From the NCBI GenBank assembly GCA_949286215.1, contig CASDYX010000010.1, positions 1 to 50,717 on the forward strand: DNA of 50,717 nucleotides, given 5' to 3'. Positions within the stretch are counted from its first letter, which is position 1; every line of letters starts with the position of its first letter. This DNA comes from an uncultured Pseudomonadota bacterium. GTDB lineage: Bacteria; Pseudomonadota; Alphaproteobacteria; RF32; CAG-239. Shown one piece after another: positions 24,739 through 34,221 of the stretch. The translations under genes were made by a program, and so were the position numbers. The notes beneath the pieces are model-generated. The model made no database searches. It was not told the origin of the DNA and worked only from the letters and a program-made list of their open reading frames with translations.

Positions 24739-25908
24739 CTATTTTTTAGGGGCGTATTTATGGGTGAGGGCGGAATAAAAATATCCAAGGATAATTTTGC
24801 CGCCGATTAAGATGCTGAAACCAACATAAATGGAAGTATAGTCAGCAATCAGGCCAACCAAATACATGCAAATGCCGGAGCTAATGCCGCTGAGCAAGGA
24901 TATCATTGAGCCCATGGTGGCGCGTTGGTGCGGGCTGAGCTCATGTTGAATTACGGTGATTTTGGCCGGACGTTTGAAGTACTGGAAAAAGCTGGCTAAT
25001 CCCCAGATGAACGGCGATAAAATTGAATTGACCAAGATGGTGATAATGCCAAATCCGGCCTCAATCCAACTGGAGAAGGTGAGAATTTTGAACATGTTCA
25101 GTTGTCTGAATTTTTTGAATGCGGCATAGCCTAAGGCGGATAGAATATGATTGATGAAAGTGGCAATGTTAATCACCCATAGAGGAACAAGGGTTTGAAA
25201 ATATAAGCTGTTGATGCCTAAGTTGGTCCAATATAAACTTTCATCAAAGACTTGCAGTGTGGAAATTTGGCGCAATTTTTTTGAGGCCTTAAAGCATTTG
25301 ATTGAATTTTTTAGCATTTGCAGAGAGCTGACTTTGGGGGATTTAGCCAAAGGTTCAACAAAAAACAGAGAGGTGATGGTTTCACATATTCTGGGGAGAA
25401 CGGCAAACCATGCCAAAACCGTTAAACCATACCAAGAATATATAACCAAGGCCATAATCGTACCTAAGGCGAGAGCTAAGTATCTGCAAGTGCCGGCATT
25501 GGAGATAACGGCTGAAAAATCTTGGCGGCGTTTGAGCTTGGTGCAAGTCTCATATATCAGAGCTTCAAAAGAGCCGGAATAAAAAGAGTTTGCAAGACCT
25601 GCAAAAAATCCACCGACAAACAGTGATGCGGTGTTGTCGATACTTCCGCCTAAGGCCCAGAAAAAGGCTGACAAAGTCATTAATAGTCCGGTAATGACGG
25701 AGACTTTTTTGCGCCCGATGTTATCTGAAATCAAGCCAACCGGAATTTCTGAGAGAGAGCAAGTAATGGTTTCTATGGAGCGAACGGCAACGGCTGTGGC
25801 AAAAGAGCCGGTGATTTGGTAAAAATAAATGATGATAAAAACAGATAGAGGTTCTAATCCGTTGAAAAATTTATAAATATTTACCAATAATAGGTTTCGT
25901 TGCAACAT
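24739..25908 (-). CDS. MFS transporter
   Basis: 389 residues with about 12 hydrophobic segments. The loop motif after helix 2, GLISDNIGRKKVSV, is the major facilitator signature, followed by a second helix pair and a basic central loop (SSLQMLKNSIKCFKASKKLRQ). Substrate cannot be told; drug or metabolite efflux is common for such single-gene members. The start is preceded only by a weak purine stretch. It lies upstream of the CE-clan-like gene on the same strand and may share a transcript. Confidence 0.88.
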   Translation of the reverse strand: MLQRNLLLVNIYKFFNGLEPLSVFIIIYFYQITGSFATAVAVRSIETITCSLSEIPVGLISDNIGRKKVSVITGLLMTLSAFFWALGGSIDNTASLFVGGFFAGLANSFYSGSFEALIYETCTKLKRRQDFSAVISNAGTCRYLALALGTIMALVIYSWYGLTVLAWFAVLPRICETITSLFFVEPLAKSPKVSSLQMLKNSIKCFKASKKLRQISTLQVFDESLYWTNLGINSLYFQTLVPLWVINIATFINHILSALGYAAFKKFRQLNMFKILTFSSWIEAGFGIITILVNSILSPFIWGLASFFQYFKRPAKITVIQHELSPHQRATMGSMISLLSGISSGICMYLVGLIADYTSIYVGFSILIGGKIILGYFYSALTHKYAPKK

Positions 25909-25966
25909 TCTTCGTCTAGCTCTTAAAATTGAATAATTACAAAGATTTGTAGAATGTTTTGCTTAA

Positions 25967-26464
25967 TTATTGGTTAAAAGCAAATAAGACTTCGGTGGTG
26001 TTGAGCTTTGGGTCAGGGAGAGGGCGCTCATAGGAGGAGAGTTCAACACCTTTATTGCGAAGGTAGAAGTTTTGCGCTGGCGTGTTTCCTTTTAGCATAT
26101 AGGCATAAAAAGGCTGATGTTTGATTTGGTGGTTAAACGCGTCAAACAGAGCTTGCCCAATGTGTTGGTGTTGATATTGGGGAAGGACGTAAAAAGCATA
26201 TAATTCATAAGCAAAGGGAAAATCCTTATCGCGGGCAAGTCCTCCAATCAGATAACCAATAACTTGGTTTTGGTTTTCTGCTACCAGCATAATGTGTTGC
26301 TGAGCTTTAATTTGTTGTTCAAGTTTTTGAATTCTCTCATCTGTGAGATTGCGATTTTTTAGGAATGAGTGAGGTAACAGCGAAGCATAGGCTTGCTTCC
26401 AAGTCGTGATGTTAATTTGGGCGATGGTTGCAGCATCTTTTATTTGAGCTTGGCGGATTATCAT
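25967..26464 (-). CDS. GNAT family N-acetyltransferase
   Basis: 165 residues. The acetyl-CoA-binding motif A is YVLPQYQHQHIGQALFDAF (Q-x-x-G-x-A); earlier VIGYLIGGL forms the preceding strand and MLKGNTPAQNFYLRNKG the terminal part (family N..a..fY...GF). The second ATG (26464) is preferred because AAGGAG lies 8 bases before it; it is only 2 bases before the first ATG at 26470. The substrate is unknown. Confidence 0.88.
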   Translation of the reverse strand: MIIRQAQIKDAATIAQINITTWKQAYASLLPHSFLKNRNLTDERIQKLEQQIKAQQHIMLVAENQNQVIGYLIGGLARDKDFPFAYELYAFYVLPQYQHQHIGQALFDAFNHQIKHQPFYAYMLKGNTPAQNFYLRNKGVELSSYERPLPDPKLNTTEVLFAFNQ

Positions 26465-26578
26465 AAGCATATCTCCTTCATGATAATATTATTTAATTTG
26501 TGCTTTGAAATCAATTGTTTTAAGGGCTTGCGGAATTAATTGTTTGGGCGTATATTGTGCTCAAAACGGAGAAATTTG

Positions 26579-27112
26579 ATGTCGGATAAGTTTTTATTGC
26601 TCTCTTGTTGTGCGCCGTGCTCTTGTGCGGTGATTGAAAAATTAGCCAAAGAAAAGGCTTTGGCTGAAGTGGTTTTTTATAACCCTAATATTCGTCCGTT
26701 GGCAGAATATCAAAAAAGATGTGAGGAAAACAAACGCGTTTGCCAAATCTATCAAATTCCGTTTATTGAGCTTGAATATGACAATGAGCGTTGGTGTGCC
26801 TTAACAAAAGGTCTGGAAAATGAACCCGAACGCGGCAAGCGCTGCTCAATTTGTTTTTACATGCGTCTGAAACGTGTGATGGAATATGCCAAAGAAAAAG
26901 GCTATGGCGCCGTGGCTTCGGTTTTGGGTGTTTCACGGTACAAAAATTTAGCTCAAGTTAATCAGGCCGCGCAAAAAGCCTCAGCAGAAACCGGTGTGCC
27001 TTATCTTGAAATTGAGGGGCGAAAAGGCGGTATGCAAGAAAGAAGGCAAAATTTAATTAAAGAGCTTAATCTTTATTCGCAAGACTATTGTGGGTGCAAA
27101 CCCAGAGCATAA
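26579..27112 (+). CDS. queH: Epoxyqueuosine reductase QueH
   Basis: 177 residues from the ATG at 26579, chosen for the CGGAGA site; the upstream extension is unlikely. QueH catalyses the last step of queuosine synthesis in tRNA. The family Cys sets are visible: CCAPCSC at residues 10-16, KRCSICFYMRL in the middle, and YCGC near the C-terminus, which hold an iron-sulfur cluster and a further metal. VLGVSRYKNL matches the family TTLL-S-YK-like segment. No other queuosine gene is in the window. Confidence 0.92.
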   Translation: MSDKFLLLSCCAPCSCAVIEKLAKEKALAEVVFYNPNIRPLAEYQKRCEENKRVCQIYQIPFIELEYDNERWCALTKGLENEPERGKRCSICFYMRLKRVMEYAKEKGYGAVASVLGVSRYKNLAQVNQAAQKASAETGVPYLEIEGRKGGMQERRQNLIKELNLYSQDYCGCKPRA

Positions 27113-27186
27113 GTTACGGTTTTGCCTTTTATTTTTGCTAAAATATATTATATTCCAAGACATCGTTTAATCTTGATGAGGTGAAA

Positions 27187-27984
27187 ATGAAAGTCTTGAA
27201 ATTTGTGGCGCGTGTGCTGACTATTCCGGTGTTGGGGCATAAAAGGCGTAAAGAGACCCGTGAAAAACTGGAAGAATTTTTAGAGATTTTGTTTTTGCCC
27301 GAAAAATCAAAATGTATTCGCGGTTTTAAGAAAGCTTGTGCTTATAATGCTTCTTTGCCGAGAGATAAATTTCACATCGTTTCTTTGGGTACAAATTGTT
27401 TTGCCAGAATGACACTTAATCTCTGGGCACTTAAACCCAGAAAAAATGACGGAGAGCCCACAATGCCGTTTGACTTATCTGTTCATCCTTTGGATACGGT
27501 AGTGGCAATGTTGACAACAGCGTTTAAGGGTTATTTTGATGATATTAAATATGCTGAAGATAACCATTATTGGATTAATCCGAAATTGCATATTCAATTT
27601 GTGCATGACCATGAAAACGACAAGCAAGTGTTTATTGAGCGTTTTCAACGCCGTATTAAAAATTTGTTTGATGTGATGAATGATGACAAACCATGTCTTT
27701 TTGTTTGTCATGTTTTGGGAGATGCTAATCCTCAAAAGGTGAATGAACTGTATGAGCTTTTAGCTCAACGCTGTAAACATAAAAAGTTTAAACTTGTTGT
27801 TGCGGTCTTTAACGGAACTCTTGGAAAATGCAATGAAAATGTAAAAGCTTATGTAAGAAATTTTCCTTATAAAGACTACTCCTATATGGATAAAAAAATC
27901 AAATTTACAAAAGACGGATATGCTTTTGAAGAAGAATTTGTTGCTTGTTGTCGTGAAGAATTGTTAAAACTCTTGGAGGATTAA
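27187..27984 (+). CDS. DUF1796 (putative papain-like cysteine peptidase) protein
   Basis: 265 residues; ATG at 27187 with GAGGTG upstream. The DUF1796 hallmark FHIVSLGTNCFARMTL (Cys near residue 74) is followed by TMPFDLSVHPLDTV, the family's PFDW-type motif, and later by KPCLFVCHVLGD. Pfam describes the family as a putative papain-like peptidase; activity is unproven. The N-terminal ~55 residues are basic and helical, without a clear signal peptide. The stop abuts the ATG of rnhB, so the two are translationally coupled. Confidence 0.8.
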   Translation: MKVLKFVARVLTIPVLGHKRRKETREKLEEFLEILFLPEKSKCIRGFKKACAYNASLPRDKFHIVSLGTNCFARMTLNLWALKPRKNDGEPTMPFDLSVHPLDTVVAMLTTAFKGYFDDIKYAEDNHYWINPKLHIQFVHDHENDKQVFIERFQRRIKNLFDVMNDDKPCLFVCHVLGDANPQKVNELYELLAQRCKHKKFKLVVAVFNGTLGKCNENVKAYVRNFPYKDYSYMDKKIKFTKDGYAFEEEFVACCREELLKLLED

Positions 27985-28611
27985 ATGCCCGATTTTGAGC
28001 TGGAAAATAAATGTAACGGGGTGGTATGCGGAATTGATGAAGCCGGGCGTGGACCTTGGGCAGGACCGGTGGTTGCCGGTGCGGTGGTTATTAAAGATAA
28101 GAATCTGCACCCTGAGCTCTTAAAGTATCTCAATGACTCGAAAAAACTTTCAGCTCAAAGACGAGAAAAACTTTATAACCTTTTGTTTGAAGAAGAAAAT
28201 TTAGGAAAAGTAAGTGTTGGTATCGGGCAGGCCAGTCGGCAAGAAATTGATGAAAAAAATATTCTTAATGCGACTTTTTTGGCAATGGAACGTGCTCGTG
28301 CAAATCTTAATATCGTTCCCGATTTGGCTTTGGTTGATGGTAATCAAAAACCAAGGAATTTTAACTGCGCTGCTCAAACCGTGGTTAAGGGTGATGCAAA
28401 GTCTTATTCAATTGCGGCGGCTTCAATCGTGGCTAAAGTATATCGGGATAAATTAATGAAAGATTTGGCGGTTAAATATCCTTATTATGCATTTGAAAAA
28501 AATGCCGGATATGGCACCAAAGCTCATATTGAAGGCTTGAAAAAGTATGGTATTACACCGGAGCATCGCTTGTCTTATAAGCCAATTCAAGAAATCCTTG
28601 CTCAAAAATAA
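27985..28611 (+). CDS. rnhB: Ribonuclease HII
   Basis: 208 residues, normal length. It cleaves RNA in RNA/DNA hybrids and single ribonucleotides in DNA. Active-site residues: Asp and Glu in GIDEAGRGPWAGP, Asp in ALVDGNQ, and the later acidic/basic set in VKGDAKSYSIAAASIVAKVYRD; the NDSKKLS motif and HRLSYKPI end are typical. It begins at the base after the previous stop, with GGAGG upstream. Its place before ccrM is common in alphaproteobacteria. Confidence 0.97.
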   Translation: MPDFELENKCNGVVCGIDEAGRGPWAGPVVAGAVVIKDKNLHPELLKYLNDSKKLSAQRREKLYNLLFEEENLGKVSVGIGQASRQEIDEKNILNATFLAMERARANLNIVPDLALVDGNQKPRNFNCAAQTVVKGDAKSYSIAAASIVAKVYRDKLMKDLAVKYPYYAFEKNAGYGTKAHIEGLKKYGITPEHRLSYKPIQEILAQK

Positions 28612-28646
28612 TTTTTGCAAAAAAATATCAGCTTTTCAAAGGTATG

Positions 28647-28705
28647 GATTCTTTTGGAGTCTGATGAAAAAGTTTTTTCATTCTTGTTAATAAATTTATA
28701 ACCAT
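28647..28705 (+). promoter_or_regulatory. Candidate ccrM control region: two GANTC sites and a CtrA-like box
   Basis: GATTC (28647-28651) and GAGTC (28657-28661) are CcrM target sites one helical turn apart. Then TTAA-N7-ATAACCAT (28687-28705) resembles the CtrA site TTAA-N7-TTAA with one mismatch. In Caulobacter ccrM is controlled by CtrA and GANTC methylation; the same logic here is inference. Confidence 0.45.
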
Positions 28706-28762
28706 CTCTCGTCCATACTGTGCTCATTGAGAAACAAACCTTAGAAAAGTGGTTGAAGCTAA

Positions 28763-29860
<1,098 letters not shown>

Positions 29861-29874
29861 AAGTTCTCTAAAGC

Positions 29875-29916
29875 AAAAGAAAAAGCCTGATTCCCCTAAA
29901 ACAGGCTTTTTCTTTT
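29875..29916. terminator. Terminator after ccrM
   Basis: A perfect 15-bp stem (AAAAGAAAAAGCCTG / CAGGCTTTTTCTTTT) with a 12-base loop. Confidence 0.92.
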
Positions 29917-30015
29917 GGGAAAATCTTGGGGAACTTAAAAAAAATCTTGTCGCAAGGGGAAAATGGGATTATAACTAACTAAATTTAGAAAATTTTAGCA
30001 GAAACAGTAAAATAA

Positions 30016-31176
30016 ATGCAAAAATGGTACCGAAAGAACTATAAAAACAAAACTAAAGGTCCAGCTAATACGAATCCTCAAGGGCAAAAAATCTTTGCCG
30101 CTATTGATTTGGGGACTAATTCTTGTCGTCTGGTGATTGCAACACCTACACCGGCGGCTTTTCGCGTGGTGGAAACTTTTTCCAAAATTACACGCTTGGG
30201 AGAAGGAATTATTCAAGATAACGAACTCTCACGCGTGGCTATCAAACGAACAGTCGCCGCCTTGAAAGTTTGTGCCGGTGTGATTAATGAATATGCTCCC
30301 ATCTATCGTTCGCGGTTTGTGGCTACGGCTGCTTGCAGAAGAGCTAAAAATTGTCCAGAATTCTTAGAGCTGGTTAAACGCGAAACCGGTTTGAATTTGG
30401 AAATTATCTCTTCAAAAGAAGAATCTCGTTTGGCGGTTGTGGGGTGTATTCCTCTCCTTAACAGAAGTATTAAAAGAACGCTGGTGTTTGATATTGGCGG
30501 AGGGTCAAGCGAAATCTCTTTGGCGAGAATTACCAATACAGGCAAAACTTTTATTGAGGGTTTTGTTTCTTTGCCTTATGGCGTGGTAACTATTTCTGAG
30601 GCTTTCCCTGAACAGGAGATGACTCAACTCGCATATGATACCATTATTGAGCGGACCCACAAAATTTTGCAGGAATTTGAAGATAAGTATCATATCAGTG
30701 AGGCAATTCGTAATCAGGAAATTCAAGTTATCGGAACTTCCGGAACTGTCACGGTTTTGGGAGCGGTTCATCTGAACCTTTCTCGCTATAACCGTTCAGC
30801 CGTTGATGGAATTTCTATTTCGAGACAAGATATTGACCGGACAATTAGTAAAATTAAGCGCTTAGGCGATGAGGGACGAAAAAAACATCCTTGTATCGGT
30901 GCTCAAAAAGCTGATTTAACTATGGCAGGTTGTGCGATTATTGAAGCTCTTTGCTCTTTCTGGCCAATTGAAGAAATTACCGTGGCAGATAGAGGCATTC
31001 GTGAGGGAATTTTACTTGATATGATGCATTCTCAAGAATCTCATCCGTCTCATTCTTATCATAAAAAGAAACATAGCAGACATCCATTTAATCGTGGTAA
31101 AAATTGGAATAATAAAAAGAAAAATGAAGCAAAATCTTTGATGAACCAAAACGGGGAAGTTGCTAATGACAGATAA
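30016..31176 (+). CDS. Ppx/GppA family phosphatase (first of two)
   Basis: 386 residues. Sugar-kinase/actin-like ATPase fold: phosphate-binding FAAIDLGTNSCRLVIA near residue 28, then TAACRRAKN, and the second phosphate motif LVFDIGGGSSEISL; ADRGIREGIL closes the core. The family hydrolyses polyphosphate or pppGpp, linked to phosphate and stringent responses. The C-terminal ~45 residues form a low-complexity His/Lys/Asn-rich tail (HPSHSYHKKKHSRHPF) not part of the family. The ribosome site is weak. It overlaps the next gene by 11 bases. Confidence 0.92.
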   Translation: MQKWYRKNYKNKTKGPANTNPQGQKIFAAIDLGTNSCRLVIATPTPAAFRVVETFSKITRLGEGIIQDNELSRVAIKRTVAALKVCAGVINEYAPIYRSRFVATAACRRAKNCPEFLELVKRETGLNLEIISSKEESRLAVVGCIPLLNRSIKRTLVFDIGGGSSEISLARITNTGKTFIEGFVSLPYGVVTISEAFPEQEMTQLAYDTIIERTHKILQEFEDKYHISEAIRNQEIQVIGTSGTVTVLGAVHLNLSRYNRSAVDGISISRQDIDRTISKIKRLGDEGRKKHPCIGAQKADLTMAGCAIIEALCSFWPIEEITVADRGIREGILLDMMHSQESHPSHSYHKKKHSRHPFNRGKNWNNKKKNEAKSLMNQNGEVANDR

Positions 31177-32113
31177 GACTTTTGCGGCAATCGATTTGGG
31201 GACAAATTCTTGCCGCTTGTTGATTGCTGATGAAAACCAAAACAAAGTATATTCCGATACGCAAAATGTTCGCTTAGGTGAGGGAATGCATGCTCAGATG
31301 CGCTTTACCGAACAAGCAATGCAGAGGGGATATCAAACACTGCAAGAGTTTGCACAAAAAATTAAAGAATATAATTGTGTTAAAGTTCGGGCAATTGCTA
31401 CGGCTGCTTGTAGAATGGCCTCTAATGGAGCGGAATTTGTGAAGAATGTTGAAGAAAAATGCGGCATTCAGCTTGAAGTGATTGACGGCGTGGAAGAAGC
31501 CAGACTTAACCTCAAAGGTGCTATTATGAATTCTTTGGGAAAAGCTCCTTATGTGGTGGTGTATGATTTGGGCGGCGGTTCGACCGAAATTACGCTTTCA
31601 ACCAATGATGAAAAACAAAAAATTCTTTATACAATTTCTATTCCTTGGGGTGCAAGAAATGCCTCCGAAGCCTTTGGTTTGGAAGAAGAATATGTGGCTG
31701 AAAAAGCTCTCGAATTAAAAGATGCTGTTAAAGCTTATTGCGATGATTTTGTTAAGAACTCCGATTATCTTGCTTACAAAGACAAATGCTGTTTTGTGGC
31801 AACGTCCAGCTCTCCTTTACGTTTATCGGCATGGATTCATAACCGTGGTGAGTATGTGCGCGAAAACGAAGACGGACAAGTCTTAAAGCGTGAGGATATG
31901 GATAAGGTAATTGCTCAAATTTATAAAATGAATCGCGAAGAACGAGGAAAATCGCCTTATATTGGGCAAAAAAGAGCGTCGGTATTTGTGGCGGCGGCTA
32001 TCATTTTCCAAACGATTTATGAGGTACTTGAGATTGATGAACTCATTGCCTCACTCAAAAGTGCCAAAGACGGGATTATTGCGGAATTGACGGAGGAGAA
32101 CAAAAATGGGTAA
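31166..32113 (+). CDS. Ppx/GppA family phosphatase (second of two)
   Basis: 315 residues from the ATG at 31166 (GGGGAAG upstream; a TTG two codons earlier is less likely). Same fold as its neighbour with FAAIDLGTNSCRLLIAD, TAACRMASN and VVYDLGGGSTEITL, but shorter in the middle and with ASLKSAKDGIIAEL in place of ADRGIREGIL. It is probably a diverged duplicate. The tandem pair runs into rlmE with an 8-base overlap, so all three are one transcription unit. Confidence 0.92.
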   Translation: MTDKTFAAIDLGTNSCRLLIADENQNKVYSDTQNVRLGEGMHAQMRFTEQAMQRGYQTLQEFAQKIKEYNCVKVRAIATAACRMASNGAEFVKNVEEKCGIQLEVIDGVEEARLNLKGAIMNSLGKAPYVVVYDLGGGSTEITLSTNDEKQKILYTISIPWGARNASEAFGLEEEYVAEKALELKDAVKAYCDDFVKNSDYLAYKDKCCFVATSSSPLRLSAWIHNRGEYVRENEDGQVLKREDMDKVIAQIYKMNREERGKSPYIGQKRASVFVAAAIIFQTIYEVLEIDELIASLKSAKDGIIAELTEENKNG

Positions 32114-32807
32114 ATTAACAAAATCCGCCAAAGAAGTGCGTGGAAGACATCAACTCAGTGTTCGGGTTAAGACCTCAAAATATCGGGATAAATCTTCAAA
32201 CAAATGGTTAGCAAGACAATTAAACGACCCGTATGTTGCCGAATCTAAAAGATTGGGCTATCGCTCGAGAGCGGCTTTTAAGCTTATTCAATTAGATGAA
32301 AAATATAAATTTTTGGGCAAAGGAAAACGTATTGTTGACTTGGGTTGTGCTCCGGGGGGCTGGACGCAAGTGGCTGTGATGCGCAACAAGGGCTTGGGCA
32401 AAGTGGTTGGAATTGATATTTTGGAAACACAGCCGATTGAAGGCGCTACACTTATTCAACAAGATTTTACTCAAGAGGATGCTGCCGATAAATTGAAAGC
32501 CCTGCTTGATGGTGAGGCTGATATTGTGATGAGCGATATGGCGGCGAACACGACCGGACACCAACAAACAGACCATTTACGAACCATTGCCTTGGTTGAA
32601 ATTGCTTATGATTTTGCTAAAGATGTGTTGGCTGAGGGGGGAATTTTTATTGCTAAAGTGTTTAAAGGCGGTGCAGAGGCCGGCCTTTTGGCTGATATTA
32701 AAAAGAACTTCAAAAAAGTCAGCCACTGCAAACCAGATGCAAGTCGCTCAGGTTCTCCGGAGGAATATTTGGTTGCCGAAGGTTTTAAGGGAAAAGAACA
32801 AGCTTAA
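32106..32807 (+). CDS. rlmE: 23S rRNA 2'-O-methyltransferase RlmE (FtsJ/RrmJ)
   Basis: 233 residues. It methylates U2552 of 23S rRNA, a late ribosome assembly step. SAM motif VDLGCAPGGWTQVA; the K-D-K-E tetrad is visible as SRAAFKL (Lys), VMSDMAAN (Asp), FIAKVFKGG (Lys) and SPEEYLVAEGF (Glu). A basic N-terminal extension of ~35 residues precedes the domain, as in other alphaproteobacteria. GAGGAG precedes the ATG. Confidence 0.96.
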   Translation: MGKLTKSAKEVRGRHQLSVRVKTSKYRDKSSNKWLARQLNDPYVAESKRLGYRSRAAFKLIQLDEKYKFLGKGKRIVDLGCAPGGWTQVAVMRNKGLGKVVGIDILETQPIEGATLIQQDFTQEDAADKLKALLDGEADIVMSDMAANTTGHQQTDHLRTIALVEIAYDFAKDVLAEGGIFIAKVFKGGAEAGLLADIKKNFKKVSHCKPDASRSGSPEEYLVAEGFKGKEQA

Positions 32808-32835
32808 TTTTTTGTGATTTTGTTTGTGAGGGAAA

Positions 32836-34221
32836 ATGGAAAAGTCCGTTATTGAAAGAGTATTGCTTAAAGCCAGTGAAACCGGTGCTGATTTTGCCGA
32901 ACTGTTTGTTGAACAAGGGCGAGATTTAAATTTTTCGATGGGTGCGGGAAAAGTTCACTCAATTTCATCTGATTTGGAAAACGGTGCCGGAATTCGTTTG
33001 TTTAAAGGTGATTTTACGGCTTATGCTTATACCAATGATTTATCAGAACAAGGATTAATGCTTGCTGCAGAGAGAGCAGCCTTAGCTCTTAATGATAAAA
33101 AGCTCATCTCTTCGGTGAATTTGGTGCGCCAAAATGTGGAAAATAAACATTTTGTGAAAGAAGCTCTGTTTAGCAAAACACATGGTGATTTGATTGATTT
33201 TATGCGGAAAGTATCAGACAAACTTTATCAGACGAGTTCGTTTATTTCTCGGACGGACATTGGTCTCAGGCAAAAACAACGCCATATTTTGATTGCCAAT
33301 AGTGAAGGGCGTTTGGTGGAAGATGACAGAAATTATGCCCTTTATGGCTTGATTGCCGTGGCCGAAAAAGGAAATGAAAAATTTTCGGATTGTGTGAATA
33401 TCGGCGGAATGTGCGGTTGTGAGATTTTTGATATTAATACAGCAGAAGAAAAAGCCGAAATTTTGGCCAAAAATTGTGTGGACATGCTTGGTGCACAAAA
33501 TTGTCCCATCGGCAAAATGCCGGTGGTGCTTGACCCTCATGTCGGTGGTGTTTTGATTCATGAGGCTTGCGGACACTCGTTAGAGGCAACTTGTGTGGCT
33601 AAAAATGCTTCGGTATTTGCCAATCGTTTGGGTGAACAAATTGCCAATGAAAAAGTTACGCTTATTGATGATGGAACTTTGCCCAATTCTTGGGGTTCGA
33701 CAAATATTGATGATGAAGGTGAAAAGACACAACGTAACGTTTTGATTAAAAACGGAATTTTGCAAAGCTATTTGATTGATAAATTTAATGGCCGCAAAAT
33801 GGGAATGAAACCAACGGGAAGCTCTCGTCGCCAAGATTATACTTTTGTGCCGACATCTCGTATGAATAATACTTTTGTGGACAGCGGAACAGATAATCCT
33901 CAAGAAATTTTGGCCTCTACCAATCATGGTATTTATGTGGCGCAAATTAGCGGGGGTTCGGTTCAGCCTCAAAGCGGAGAATTTAATTTTTCGATGAAAA
34001 GAGCTTATTTGATTGAAAACGGCAAGCTCACCACTCCTTTGAAAGGGGCTAAACTCATCGGAACAGGAGCGGAATTGTTGCAAAATATTGTGATGGTCGG
34101 TAATGATTTGGGATATAGCGGACCGGGGAGATGTGGTTCCGTATCCGGTTGGGTGCCGGTTGGTAAAGGTGTTCCTACCTTGAAAGTAAGTGAAATGACT
34201 GTCGGAGGACAAAAGGCATGA
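32836..34221 (+). CDS. tldD: TldD metallopeptidase subunit
   Basis: 461 residues. The zinc motif HEACGH (HExxxH, residues 242-247) is intact, and the C-terminal SGPGRCGSVSG provides the conserved Cys. With PmbA/TldE it forms a heterodimer that degrades unfolded peptides and, in some bacteria, matures peptide antibiotics such as microcins. It shares an ATGA overlap with pmbA, which fits production in a fixed ratio. No peptide-antibiotic precursor is seen nearby. Confidence 0.96.
   Translation: MEKSVIERVLLKASETGADFAELFVEQGRDLNFSMGAGKVHSISSDLENGAGIRLFKGDFTAYAYTNDLSEQGLMLAAERAALALNDKKLISSVNLVRQNVENKHFVKEALFSKTHGDLIDFMRKVSDKLYQTSSFISRTDIGLRQKQRHILIANSEGRLVEDDRNYALYGLIAVAEKGNEKFSDCVNIGGMCGCEIFDINTAEEKAEILAKNCVDMLGAQNCPIGKMPVVLDPHVGGVLIHEACGHSLEATCVAKNASVFANRLGEQIANEKVTLIDDGTLPNSWGSTNIDDEGEKTQRNVLIKNGILQSYLIDKFNGRKMGMKPTGSSRRQDYTFVPTSRMNNTFVDSGTDNPQEILASTNHGIYVAQISGGSVQPQSGEFNFSMKRAYLIENGKLTTPLKGAKLIGTGAELLQNIVMVGNDLGYSGPGRCGSVSGWVPVGKGVPTLKVSEMTVGGQKA

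Noticed and set aside
33580..34212. A 210-residue minus-strand frame opposite tldD
   Set aside because: Lies wholly within the confirmed tldD gene and has no start site or domain.
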